NCBI GenBank assembly: GCA_944368215.1
Contig: CALVWX010000004.1
Coordinates: 35,512 to 99,511 of the forward strand
Direction: 5' to 3'
From: an uncultured Clostridia bacterium
GTDB taxonomy: Bacteria; Bacillota; Clostridia; Christensenellales; Borkfalkiaceae
DNA length: 64,000 nucleotides
Every line of letters begins with the position of its first letter. Position 1 is the first letter of the stretch. The notes under the pieces are model-generated. The model saw only the letters and a program-made list of their open reading frames with translations, searched no databases and was not told the origin of the DNA. Below are positions 42,981-51,239 of the stretch, in pieces. The position numbers were made by a program, and so were the translations under genes.

Positions 42981-44820
42981 TTTGTTCCTCCTTTAAATGC
43001 GATTTATGCAGGGCGATGTGGCGGGCGAACGCCTCGTCGGCCTGAGCCGAAGGCTGCGCGCTCAATACGAAAGCCGTGTGCCCCGCGATATGAACGGCGT
43101 GGTCGTCGTAAGATTTAACGGGCACGTCGCCCTTTAAAAGCTGTTGGTTTTCCTCCTCGCAGCGTTCGCGGTGGAGGGCAGATAAGTCCCGCCCGTCCGC
43201 AAAGCCGTTGTAGCCGAGGTAGGTTAAAATTTTGTTTTTTGTTCCTTCGGACAATTTTCCCTCCCCGTCGGAGAGCAGGCCGCTGGATATCAGGTCATAA
43301 ATTACAGTCCTGCGCTGGGCGGGGGTGAGATTGATTTCGCTGTCGGCTTCGAGCACGACGTCGTCGTCCGAAAGGTCGGCCGCGCAGAAGCTTAAAAGCC
43401 GGGCCTTGCCGTTTTCGTGCGCGCCGCGCATGACGCGCATCTGGGGAGAAAACTGGCGGTAAAGCCGCAATATCTGCCGCCCTATGCCCTTGAGAGCCGA
43501 TTTTATCTGCTCGTAAGAAACGTTCAGTCTGGTTTCGTCCTGTTCGATGAGCAGTTGCAGTCCCGTGGCGGAAGTTACGGCGTTGAAGGCGTTTGCGCTC
43601 TGCGTTATTTCGCCCACGCCCGACACCTTGCCGAACTCGTTGACCAGCCTGTCCTCTTCCTCCGAAAATTCGGCGGGGACCGAGCCGAGCGTAAGCATTG
43701 CGGGCGGCGTTCCGCCCTGACGGTAGACGAGTATTTTGCCGGGCGCGAGGCCGTCCTCCATGAGCTCGTCGGTATCCACCGAGCCGTCCTCCACGGCTAT
43801 CGTGCCCATGGAAATTCTGTTCAGAAATTCGTGCTTGCGGTTCTTGACGGCGTTGTACGCGCGCTGCACGGGGATTAGCCTGTCCACTACGCTCCCGCCG
43901 AAAAATCCGCCCGCGAGGGGAAGGCAGGTCTGCCGCACGAAGGGATAGCCGCGCTCGCCGTCGACGCCGTTTATGTAGGGCAGGTCGCCGTCGAACAGAA
44001 GTTCGTCGCCCGCGACGATGGTAAGTCTGCCGCATGGCATGTCGGCCGTGGGGCGCTCGTACCGCTCGATGACTATTTCATACCCGTGCTTTACCGCCTT
44101 TACGGGCGAGGTGCGCGTGACCGAATGGACGGAGGCCGAATAGGGCGAGAGCGAAAATTCGTCGATATCCCTGCCGGCAAGCCTTACGCCGTAGGCCGCG
44201 AAGATATCCTCCACCGCCACCGCGCGGGCGTGAATTATGCTTGGCTGGCCCGAAAGGCTCTCCTCCGAAAGGGACGAGGGGTAAATTTCGAAGGGCGGAA
44301 GGGGTATGATTTTCACTCCGCCGTCTCTCACTTCGCCGTCGGGTCCCGAGGCTATGCGGCTGCCCGCGCTGTTGTCCCAGATGATTTTGTAAAAGGCCGT
44401 TCCGCACGCCTCCGACCACACCGTGGCGCGCGTTATGCAGTCGTCGAGATTTTCGCGCTCGGCGACGGCGGCGAGCACGTCGGACGAAATGCGGGCCGAG
44501 CGGACGTCCTCATCGTCCCCCGTGGCGGCGCGCACGGCCAGTTTGGGGCGTATGCGCGCGAGCTTTGCACAGCGCATATCGATTGTGGGCGCGATGTAGT
44601 TGAACACCCTCCTCGTCTGCCAGAAAAACCCGTGCGCGTCCTCTTCGAGCTCGCCGAGCGAATTGACATCGCAGTACTGGTTGCCGCTTAAAAAATTCAT
44701 GTTGAGCTGCCAGCCGCGCTCGAGCGTGCGGCGCTCCTCCTGCCTGCGCGCAAAGTCGCTCTTCACGTCGCTGACAAGCTGTTTTACCGCCTTTGCGGCG
44801 GCGTCGAATTGTTCAGTCAA
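42973..44820 (-). CDS. Phage portal protein
   Basis: 615 residues. Portal-type features: N-terminal helix-rich wing (ERRTLERGWQLNMNFLSGNQY and NYIAPTIDMRCAKLARIRPK), a central clip/stem region (GGFFGGSVVDRLIPVQRAYN), and the long crown helix (SATGLQLLIEQDETRLNVSY, then GIGRQILRLYRQF). Length is near P22 gp1 (725) and other podoviral portals. It forms the dodecameric DNA port to which TerL docks. It overlaps the small upstream ORF by 8 nt. Confidence 0.88.
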   Translation of the reverse strand: MTEQFDAAAKAVKQLVSDVKSDFARRQEERRTLERGWQLNMNFLSGNQYCDVNSLGELEEDAHGFFWQTRRVFNYIAPTIDMRCAKLARIRPKLAVRAATGDDEDVRSARISSDVLAAVAERENLDDCITRATVWSEACGTAFYKIIWDNSAGSRIASGPDGEVRDGGVKIIPLPPFEIYPSSLSEESLSGQPSIIHARAVAVEDIFAAYGVRLAGRDIDEFSLSPYSASVHSVTRTSPVKAVKHGYEIVIERYERPTADMPCGRLTIVAGDELLFDGDLPYINGVDGERGYPFVRQTCLPLAGGFFGGSVVDRLIPVQRAYNAVKNRKHEFLNRISMGTIAVEDGSVDTDELMEDGLAPGKILVYRQGGTPPAMLTLGSVPAEFSEEEDRLVNEFGKVSGVGEITQSANAFNAVTSATGLQLLIEQDETRLNVSYEQIKSALKGIGRQILRLYRQFSPQMRVMRGAHENGKARLLSFCAADLSDDDVVLEADSEINLTPAQRRTVIYDLISSGLLSDGEGKLSEGTKNKILTYLGYNGFADGRDLSALHRERCEEENQQLLKGDVPVKSYDDHAVHIAGHTAFVLSAQPSAQADEAFARHIALHKSHLKEEQNG

Positions 44821-45079
44821 AGTCCTCCTCCTTAAGCATTTTTAATAATTTGTTGCGCTCGGCTTCAAGCTCTTCGTCCGAAAGCTGACTTTCGTCCCGC
44901 CTGCCGTCGAGCAGCATTTTTACGGCTTTTATATCGGGCGGAATGTCCCGCCGCGTGACCTTGCGTTTGACGAGCTTGAGTTCGCCGTCCTGCACGGCGA
45001 ATTCTTCCACCGTCTCGCTGGTGTCGAAACCGACGGCGCATTTTTTAAGCGCCTCTTCAAGGCTGTCTTCCCTTTGCAT
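44813..45079 (-). CDS. Small phage-module protein between TerL and portal
   Basis: 88 residues, charged, with GGAGG before the ATG. A basic beta segment (DGELKLVKRKVTRRDIPPDI) is followed by two helices (KAVKMLLDGRRDESQLSDEE, then LEAERNKLLKML). Not a recognisable small terminase; it could be an adaptor or regulator. Coupled to the portal gene. Confidence 0.65.
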   Translation of the reverse strand: MQREDSLEEALKKCAVGFDTSETVEEFAVQDGELKLVKRKVTRRDIPPDIKAVKMLLDGRRDESQLSDEELEAERNKLLKMLKEEDFD

Positions 45080-45131
45080 ATTACCTCCTTTTACTTTACG
45101 GCGGGCGGGTTTGCCGCCGCATATTGCGCCC

Positions 45132-46571
45132 TCAATGCTCTGTGCGGCGCGCGTTTTTAAGCCTGCGTATACGCCGCGCCTTGTCAGCCGAAACGGGCGA
45201 AAAATTGTGTTTCTCTGCAGGGCGGGGACGGCTCATGACGTAATACCTGAGTTCATCCATGCAGTGGTCGTCGACCTTGCGCGGACTGTCCCCCGAAGCC
45301 CACGAATAGGTTAAAAACTCGTCGATGAGGTTGACGCAGGTATCGAAAATATAGATATCCGGCCGCCCGTTACCCTTTTTGAGATATTCCTTTACGCGGC
45401 ATATGCCCGCAAACACATCCTTGTTTACTTTGGTGTTGACGAGTATGCCGTTATCGCAAAAGAGTTCGGCCACGCTCTTGGACGAGGCCAGCGTGCGCTG
45501 CGAGGCGGCGGAATCTATCAGCGCCGCATACCTGCCGTCCGGACGGCTTTTCCAGCCGATTGCCCCGCATATATCCTTTATGCAACGCGAATGATAGTCT
45601 ACATCTTTTCCCGCGGCGAAGTGCTCGGCGACGACGTATATATTGCCGTCCCAGTCGACGGCGTACCAGTGCGTCGAGAGCGGATTGTTGAGCCCGGGGT
45701 CGATGGAAATTGTATCCTGCCATTCCGCCGGCACGGGGAAGGGCGGAATGACGTGCACGGACGGGTCAAATTCGGGATAGACGAGGCCTTCGCCCTGCGA
45801 GAATTTGCCGTAGCGGCGGCTGTCCAGTGCGCGCTCGTCGAGGGTGCTTTCAAGCAGTTTTATCTCCTTTTTGGAGAGGTAGGGATTGTCCTCCCAGCTC
45901 ATGAACTCGCACCATACTTCGGGATTTTTTCTGCGGTTTAAGTAAATTTCGTTGTAGATGAAGGTTGTGCCCTTGAGGGGCGTCATCGTGCCGAAGATAT
46001 CGCCGCGCTTGTCCATGACGCGCATGACGCACTCCTCGTACACGTCCTTGGGCGGTTCTTCGTCGAACCACACGAAATCGAGCGAACTGCCCTGAAATTT
46101 TTCCCTGCCCTGGTCGCAGCTTTTAAAACCTATAGTCGATATGCCGCCGAAGACGTTTTTGATTTTAATCTGGTCGATGACACCGCCCGCTGGGCTGTCC
46201 TTTCTGCCAGAAAGCATGGTTATGTCGACAATCCATTCTGGGGGAAGATAGTATAATATCTTGCTCTGCGCCACGTCGCGCTGAACCTGCTGCGAAAGGG
46301 AAACCACCCAGCCGAACACGTCCTTTCTGTTCTTGCGCCATGGGTGAATGCCGCGCGCCAGCCACACCGCCTCCACCGCGCCGCATTCGGTTTTGCCCGA
46401 ACGGTTGCCGCCGAACACCCAGCGGTTGCGCTTTTTGCAGCGGTGAAATGCGAGCTGTTTTTTGTGCTTTTTGCGGCCCGAATTGTAGGCGGCAAGCCTG
46501 TTATTTTTGCGCCGCACGGCGAGTATGCCGTCTATCAGCGCGATTTTTTGAATAATTTCCTGCTCAGTCAT
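45132..46571 (-). CDS. terL: Phage terminase large subunit
   Basis: 479 residues with both TerL activities. ATPase: Walker A FGGNRSGKTECGA (about 53-65), Walker B LDFVWFDEEPP, and the coupling segment GTMTPLKGTTFIYN. RNase H-like nuclease: ISIDPGLNNPLSTHW (first Asp), ALIDSAASQR and the distal DDHCMDELRYYVM. It packages DNA into the procapsid through the portal. No small-subunit gene is recognisable upstream. The frame looks intact and catalytic residues are retained. Confidence 0.92.
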   Translation of the reverse strand: MTEQEIIQKIALIDGILAVRRKNNRLAAYNSGRKKHKKQLAFHRCKKRNRWVFGGNRSGKTECGAVEAVWLARGIHPWRKNRKDVFGWVVSLSQQVQRDVAQSKILYYLPPEWIVDITMLSGRKDSPAGGVIDQIKIKNVFGGISTIGFKSCDQGREKFQGSSLDFVWFDEEPPKDVYEECVMRVMDKRGDIFGTMTPLKGTTFIYNEIYLNRRKNPEVWCEFMSWEDNPYLSKKEIKLLESTLDERALDSRRYGKFSQGEGLVYPEFDPSVHVIPPFPVPAEWQDTISIDPGLNNPLSTHWYAVDWDGNIYVVAEHFAAGKDVDYHSRCIKDICGAIGWKSRPDGRYAALIDSAASQRTLASSKSVAELFCDNGILVNTKVNKDVFAGICRVKEYLKKGNGRPDIYIFDTCVNLIDEFLTYSWASGDSPRKVDDHCMDELRYYVMSRPRPAEKHNFSPVSADKARRIRRLKNARRTEH

Positions 46572-46630
46572 TGTTATTTCGGCAAAAGCTCCCAGATTTC
46601 TCCATGCGCGGCATTATATAATGTGCGGGT

Positions 46631-47296
46631 ATGAAGAAATTATTATTTATAATAATTTGCGCGGCCGCATTCATATTTTGCGGCGGGGGCGGAATAAACC
46701 GCAGCTACGCGGCAGACGCTTCCTCCCTGCCGCAGAAGTATGCGCAGGCGGTGACGACGACGGCGTACTTTTTTTCGCAGAAGGATTTGTCCACGTCGCT
46801 GTTTGCCGTGCCGTACACATACTACGTGAGAGTGGTGCGCGACGACGGGCAATGGTATTACGTGCAGTACGCCGAGGACGAGGGCATTTACCGCGCGCTG
46901 TACGGCTACGTTTTAAAGAGCGATTTTGAAACCGTGGATGAGCCGCCCGCCGTTACATACCTTTTCAAAAGCCTGACGATAACTTTCAGCGCGGGGGATG
47001 AAAATTCCTCCCTCCCCGCCCTCGGCGAAATAGAGATGGAGGCCGCATTTTACGGCACATATTATTCGGGCGCGACGGCCTACTCCTACGTGCTGTGCGG
47101 CGATTCGTTCGGTTATATCGCGGGCGCAAACGACGACTACCCGCTCAACCCGCTTCCCTCCGACGAGGAAGAAACGACGGAAGAAGAGCCCGACGGCGGA
47201 GGCAACGCGGTGGTGACCGCCGTCGTCATAGTAGCCCTCGCCGCAGGCGCCATAATACTCATTTACCTTTCTACGAAAAAGAAAAAAAGCGAATGA
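46631..47296 (+). CDS. Exported SH3-like protein with C-terminal membrane anchor
   Basis: 221 residues. Signal peptide MKKLLFIIICAAAFIFCGGGG to about residue 27 (SYAAD). An SH3b-like beta domain (YYVRVVRDDGQWYYVQYAED, then GYVLKSDF) is followed by an acidic linker, a membrane helix (VVTAVVIVALAAGAIILIYL) and a KKKKSE tail. It is divergent from terL. TATAAT at 46617-46622 lies 8 nt before the ATG with no ribosome site, suggesting a leaderless message. Its stop codon directly abuts the stop of the convergent gene. Role unknown. Confidence 0.8.
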   Translation: MKKLLFIIICAAAFIFCGGGGINRSYAADASSLPQKYAQAVTTTAYFFSQKDLSTSLFAVPYTYYVRVVRDDGQWYYVQYAEDEGIYRALYGYVLKSDFETVDEPPAVTYLFKSLTITFSAGDENSSLPALGEIEMEAAFYGTYYSGATAYSYVLCGDSFGYIAGANDDYPLNPLPSDEEETTEEEPDGGGNAVVTAVVIVALAAGAIILIYLSTKKKKSE

Positions 47297-47695
47297 CTAT
47301 CTGCCGAGCAACTCAAAGTAGCGCAGAACGAGTTTGACGGCTTCCGCATGCCTTGGAAGATTTTTGGCCCTGCGCATGAACCGCACGACGACGCGGCGCA
47401 CCGCCTTTGCCCTTTCGGGCGGGAGGGACGAATAGCCGCGCGCAGAAAATGCGTAACTTTTAAGCACTCTTTTATCATCCGCCCCGAACGTAGCCATTAC
47501 GGAATTTAAATAATTCCACAGTCCGCCGAGATTGCCCTTGGCCCCGATAAGCGCAATTATGCGCAAAGCGCAGCGCTCTCCCCCTCCTTCCGAACACGCC
47601 GACGAATACGCCGCGCGCATTATAAGATTGTCGAGCGCGTCATTCAGTCTGTCCGCGCGATAATAAAATTTGAGCAACTTTTTTGCCTGACACAT
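47297..47695 (-). CDS. Small basic protein, possibly a phage-type regulator
   Basis: 132 residues with GGGAGG before the ATG. The N-terminal helix (KLLKFYYRADRLNDALDNLI) resembles the start of DUF1492/RinA-type phage transcription regulators, and the rest is basic (RAKAVRRVVVRFMRRAKNLP). It points the same way as the phage module and is separated from terL by the opposite-strand gene 46631-47296. It may control late genes, but that is conjecture. Confidence 0.6.
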   Translation of the reverse strand: MCQAKKLLKFYYRADRLNDALDNLIMRAAYSSACSEGGGERCALRIIALIGAKGNLGGLWNYLNSVMATFGADDKRVLKSYAFSARGYSSLPPERAKAVRRVVVRFMRRAKNLPRHAEAVKLVLRYFELLGR

Positions 47696-47948
47696 TATTG
47701 CCTCCCTGCCTCACGGCGGTGAAAATGAAAATAAATATGCAAACGTTTGTTTGTTTACATGCTTATTATAAAACAGAAAAGTTGCCAAAAAGTGCATAAT
47801 TAAAAAATAAATTTAACTTTTTTTAAAAAATTTTATGTGCTGAAAGTAAATTTTTGCCAAAAAAAGGCAAAGATGCGCGTTTGCCGCAAAAAACATTGAA
47901 GATTTGCCCCGATCATAAATTAGCGGGCGGGCAAACGTGCGCAAAAAC

Positions 47949-47977
47949 TTTACATTATTATTAAAAGGTGGTATAAT
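47949..47977 (+). promoter_or_regulatory. Promoter giving a leaderless mRNA (47985 gene)
   Basis: TTTACA (47949-47954), 17-nt spacer, TATAAT (47972-47977), then 7 nt to the GTG start. Confidence 0.8.
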
Positions 47978-47984
47978 TTTTAAC

Positions 47985-49319
47985 GTGAAAAAATTGACGG
48001 CTGTTACAACGGCGCTGGCAATGGCCATTGCACTTGCGCCCTCATACGCCTTTGCCGCGGCCGACGGCGGCCAAAGCGAGTGCACCTACCCCGCGGAGTT
48101 TATAAGCGAGCTCAATTTTACCGCGCTCGCCGACTACGCCATAAACGGCGACACGCGCGCCTATGCGGAGAGCACAAAACTTTACATCATAGCCCCCGAC
48201 GAGTACGGCGACGAATACCTGACTACGGCCGACTGCGGTTTTCAGATAACCGACATTGAATACGACGGCGAGGGAAACCTGTATTTAAAGAGTACGGACA
48301 ACGCCGTTTATTCTTATCCGGGGCTGACTTCGGCGCAATTTGAGTTTACGACAACCAACGAGCCTGTAGTAAACGGTTACAGATACGTTCTGACCGACAA
48401 AAACGGGCTTCTCGCATACAACACCTCGACCCCCAACCCCACAAATATCTTTGAGGAAGGCTGCACCCACCTTAAAGTTTACGATAATGTGGCATATGTA
48501 ATGAATAACGGAAACGTGTATTCCCTTGACGGGCTTCAGGCAAATATTCTGCCCGCGGAATATACCGACTTTACTTCGGCCAACAATATATCCACCGCCA
48601 ACGCGGCGGAAATTCTGGCCTCCTCCTATACGGTCCGCACCGTCACCGTAAGGCCGCAGACGAGCGACGGCCACGACACTTATGTAACAAAGATTAATCT
48701 TGAAAACATCGGCGCGACGTTTGACGCGCAGGGCACCGAAAGGATTACGGGCGACCGCTCCGCCCTGTCCATCGCCGAAGTCGGCAACGCGACAATAATA
48801 GTAATGCGCGACGAAAACGGCCTTAACCAAAGCTATATAACGCTGACGGCGGCGGTTGAAAATTCGGACTATTCCCCGCCCGAAAACGACATGCGGAACG
48901 CCTGTGCGCGCGAGGGGCTGACGATATATTCGCGGCCGTATATGTGCGGGGCAACGGCGGTTGCAACGGTGGACGGCGGCACGGTTTTTACCGTTACGGA
49001 AAAGTTTGAAAGGCAGTATTTAAACGACGTTTATTACCGCGTTACATGCACGGTGGACGGACAGGAAATTTCGGGCTTTGTGGCAAGCAATATGCTGTCC
49101 CCCTACAACTTCTCCGCCGAAAACGAGCAGGAAAATTCGACGGGGACGGACGACTTCACCTATGACAACAACGTTCAGACCGTAATCATTGTGCTTTTAA
49201 TTGTCCTTCTTGTTCTTATAGCGGCGGGGTATGTGATATTCTACCTCACCCGAAAGGGCGACGGAAAAACGAGGCGGCGCAAGAACAAACCCTCCGACAA
49301 CGAGGATTTATATACGTAA
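47985..49319 (+). CDS. Exported protein with propeller-like ectodomain, SH3-like domain and C-terminal anchor
   Basis: 444 residues from the GTG at 47985, where the signal peptide begins (KKLTAVTTALAMAIALAPSY, cleavage near AFAA). The frame opens at 47937 but that segment is the promoter. Beta repeats (DGEGNLYLKSTDNAVYSYPG, then YDNVAYVMNNGNVYSLDG) suggest a partial propeller. An SH3b-like domain follows (LTIYSRPYMCGATAVATV, then DVYYRVTCTVDGQEISGFV), then a membrane helix (VIIVLLIVLLVLIAAGYVIF) and an Arg/Lys tail. Topology matches the protein at 46631-47296. Function unknown. Confidence 0.82.
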   Translation: MKKLTAVTTALAMAIALAPSYAFAAADGGQSECTYPAEFISELNFTALADYAINGDTRAYAESTKLYIIAPDEYGDEYLTTADCGFQITDIEYDGEGNLYLKSTDNAVYSYPGLTSAQFEFTTTNEPVVNGYRYVLTDKNGLLAYNTSTPNPTNIFEEGCTHLKVYDNVAYVMNNGNVYSLDGLQANILPAEYTDFTSANNISTANAAEILASSYTVRTVTVRPQTSDGHDTYVTKINLENIGATFDAQGTERITGDRSALSIAEVGNATIIVMRDENGLNQSYITLTAAVENSDYSPPENDMRNACAREGLTIYSRPYMCGATAVATVDGGTVFTVTEKFERQYLNDVYYRVTCTVDGQEISGFVASNMLSPYNFSAENEQENSTGTDDFTYDNNVQTVIIVLLIVLLVLIAAGYVIFYLTRKGDGKTRRRKNKPSDNEDLYT

Positions 49320-49340
49320 AAATATTTGAATAAAATAACG

Positions 49341-49370
49341 GCCGCCGCGCGGATTAATCCGCGCGGCGGC
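49341..49370 (+). terminator. Terminator after the propeller-like gene
   Basis: A perfect 30-bp palindrome (13-bp stem, TTAA loop) followed by GCTTTGTT. Confidence 0.8.
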
Positions 49371-49401
49371 GCTTTGTTATAATATCGGCAAAAATTAAAG
49401 C

Positions 49402-49428
49402 GGGCGCGGCCATTGCATGGCCGCGCCC
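49402..49428 (-). terminator. Terminator of the malic enzyme gene
   Basis: Perfect 12-bp arms with a 3-nt loop; on the minus strand it is followed by GCTTTAATTTTTG. Confidence 0.85.
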
Positions 49429-49446
49429 CATTTTATATGCGCTTTA

Positions 49447-50628
49447 TTATTTGCTGTAGAGTTTGGATACTCCGCTGTCTATAGCGGCTTTTGCCACGGC
49501 CTTTGCCACGCACATATGCGCGGCTTTGTCGTAGGCGTAGGGCAGTATGTATTCGCGCGAAAGCTGTTCGAGCGTCACGTATTCCGCAATTCCCTTTGCG
49601 GCGGCAATCATCATCTGTAAATTTACCGTGCGTGCCCTTACGTCGAGCGCGCCGCGGAAGAGCCCGGGGAATACGAGCACGTTATTTATCTGGTTGGGGT
49701 ACTGCGAAGAGCCCGTGCCGACTATGAACGCGCCCGCCTGCTTTGCGAGTGCGGGGTCGATTTCGGGAACGGGGTTGGCCATTGTGAAGAGTATGGACTT
49801 CTCCGCCATGCTCTTTACCATTTCGGGAGTGACTACGTTGGGGGCCGAAACGCCGATGAACACGTCTGCGCCCTTCATAGCGTCGGCGAGCGAGCCGCGC
49901 ATCTTTCCTTTGTTGGTAACCAATGAAATTTCCCTGTGCGCGCTGTTCAGGCCGTCATCGCCTTCGCATATGATGCCGAACTTGTCGCACATTATGATAT
50001 CATTAACGCCAAGTTGGAGAAGGAATTTGCCTATGGAAATGCCCGCCGCGCCCGCGCCGTTTATTACCACCTTTATATTGTCCATTTTTTTATCGGCGAG
50101 CTTTAAAGCGTTTGTCAGCGCCGCCGCCACGACTATCGCCGTGCCGTGCTGGTCGTCGTGGAATACGGGGATATCGAGCTCCTCTTTGAGGCGCGTTTCG
50201 ATTTCGAAGCACCTCGGCGCAGAAATATCTTCAAGATTAATGCCGCCGAATGAGCCTGAAAGAAGCTTTATTGTGTTTATGATTTCTTCGGGGTCCTTGC
50301 TCTTTATGCAAAGGGGATACGCGTCGACGTCGCCGAAGGCCTTGAACAGAGCGCACTTGCCCTCCATAACGGGCATACCCGCCTCGGGGCCGATATCGCC
50401 GAGGCCCAAAACGGCCGTTCCGTCGGTTATTACGGGAACGGTGTTCCAGCGGCGGGTCAAATCGAAACTCTTTTCAACGTCGGCGTGAATGGCCATGCAG
50501 GGTTCGGCAACTCCGGGAGTATACGCCAGCGAAAGCTCGTCGCGGTTGCTTACGGGAACGCGGCAGACCGTTTCAATCTTGCCCCTCCATTCGGCGTGTT
50601 TTTTTAGTGATTCCTCTCTGTAATTCAT
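49447..50628 (-). CDS. NAD(P)-dependent malic enzyme
   Basis: 393 residues from the ATG at 50628 (GGAAGG site), not the upstream frame start at 50721. It oxidatively decarboxylates malate to pyruvate. Motifs: LAYTPGVAEPC, the catalytic Lys region (MEGKCALFKAFGDVDAYPL), metal ligands in INLEDISAPRCFEIE and FHDDQHGTAIV, Rossmann loop VINGAGAAGISIGKF and FTMANPVPEI. This is the short bacterial form, like B. subtilis YtsJ, without a phosphotransacetylase extension. Confidence 0.95.
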   Translation of the reverse strand: MNYREESLKKHAEWRGKIETVCRVPVSNRDELSLAYTPGVAEPCMAIHADVEKSFDLTRRWNTVPVITDGTAVLGLGDIGPEAGMPVMEGKCALFKAFGDVDAYPLCIKSKDPEEIINTIKLLSGSFGGINLEDISAPRCFEIETRLKEELDIPVFHDDQHGTAIVVAAALTNALKLADKKMDNIKVVINGAGAAGISIGKFLLQLGVNDIIMCDKFGIICEGDDGLNSAHREISLVTNKGKMRGSLADAMKGADVFIGVSAPNVVTPEMVKSMAEKSILFTMANPVPEIDPALAKQAGAFIVGTGSSQYPNQINNVLVFPGLFRGALDVRARTVNLQMMIAAAKGIAEYVTLEQLSREYILPYAYDKAAHMCVAKAVAKAAIDSGVSKLYSK

Positions 50629-50659
50629 GTTAAACCTTCCTTTTGTATGCTGCTTTATC

Positions 50660-50687
50660 ATTATAGCACAAGTTTTGCCATTTACAA
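50660..50687 (-). promoter_or_regulatory. Promoter of malic enzyme gene
   Basis: TTGTAA (50682-50687), 16-nt spacer, TATAAT (50660-50665) on the minus strand. Confidence 0.7.
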
Positions 50688-50735
50688 ATACTTTTGGCCG
50701 TCCTCCAAAAAAAGTACGCAAAAATTTGCTGCCCG

Positions 50736-50764
50736 TTGACTGCGACGCGGAAATATGGTATAAT
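50736..50764 (+). promoter_or_regulatory. Promoter of the small membrane protein gene
   Basis: TTGACT (50736-50741), 17-nt spacer, TATAAT (50759-50764). Confidence 0.85.
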
Positions 50765-50794
50765 TGTCAAAGATAAATAGGAGAGAGAATTTTT

Positions 50795-51142
50795 ATGACT
50801 GCGTATAAAATATCGCCGAAAATTCAGATAGCTTTAGCCTTCATACCCTTTTTGTGGCTGCTCACGGCCATTCTCGCCTCATTTTATAACATTTTTAAGC
50901 AGAGCAACCGAATGAAGGTTCTGGGATACTGTCTTATATGCGTGCTCGCCTTTGTTGCACTCATGCTTATAGTTTTGCCGGCCTTTTATGCGTGCTCGCT
51001 CTTAAGCAGCACTGGCATGATAGTCGGCAATATTATTGTGGCATATATTGCATGCGCGGCCATGGGCCTGATTGCAGTTTTTATTGAGAGCCGCATGATA
51101 AAAAAGCTCGCCGCCAAAAATAAAATGAATGCATTGAGATAG
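50795..51142 (+). CDS. Small three-helix membrane protein
   Basis: 115 residues with three hydrophobic helices (IQIALAFIPFLWLLTAILAS, YCLICVLAFVALMLIVLPAF, IVGNIIVAYIACAAMGLIAV) and a basic C-terminus (IKKLAAKNK). Good promoter and GGAGAGAG site. No family recognised. Divergent from malic enzyme. Confidence 0.75.
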   Translation: MTAYKISPKIQIALAFIPFLWLLTAILASFYNIFKQSNRMKVLGYCLICVLAFVALMLIVLPAFYACSLLSSTGMIVGNIIVAYIACAAMGLIAVFIESRMIKKLAAKNKMNALR

Positions 51143-51190
51143 ACATACTATAAGCCCAATCGATTTTCAACATCCTTTTAAAGGATAAAA

Positions 51191-51231
51191 TAAAGGCGTG
51201 CCGCCCGAAAAAATTTCGGGCGGCACGCCTT
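51191..51231. terminator. Bidirectional terminator between convergent genes
   Basis: A perfect 19-bp hairpin (51191-51209 with 51213-51231, 3-nt loop); T-rich on the plus side (TTTATTTTATTT) and on the minus side (TTTATTTTATCC). Confidence 0.9.
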
Positions 51232-51239
51232 TATTTTAT

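Larger units (their letters stand above)
39035..47695 (-). mobile_element. P22-like capsid and tail-machine module without integration, replication or lysis genes
   Basis: Eight tightly packed leftward genes run from terminase (46571) to a small protein (39035), mostly with overlapping start/stop codons. The order TerL, small ORF, portal, scaffold, coat, about 186-aa adaptor, about 414-aa propeller-like protein, 165-aa protein mirrors P22 genes 2, 1, 8, 5, 4, 10, 26. No integrase, repressor, replication, endolysin, holin, ejection or tail-spike gene is recognisable in or beside it. I extend the boundary to 47695 to include a small phage-regulator-like gene; that edge is uncertain. All frames are open, so it is not simply decaying. 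Confidence 0.7.

Noticed and set aside
47881-47984. GTG start at 47937 for the propeller-like exported protein
   Set aside because: The 48 nt it would add contain a perfect -35/-10 pair and a non-signal-like sequence; the signal peptide begins at 47985.
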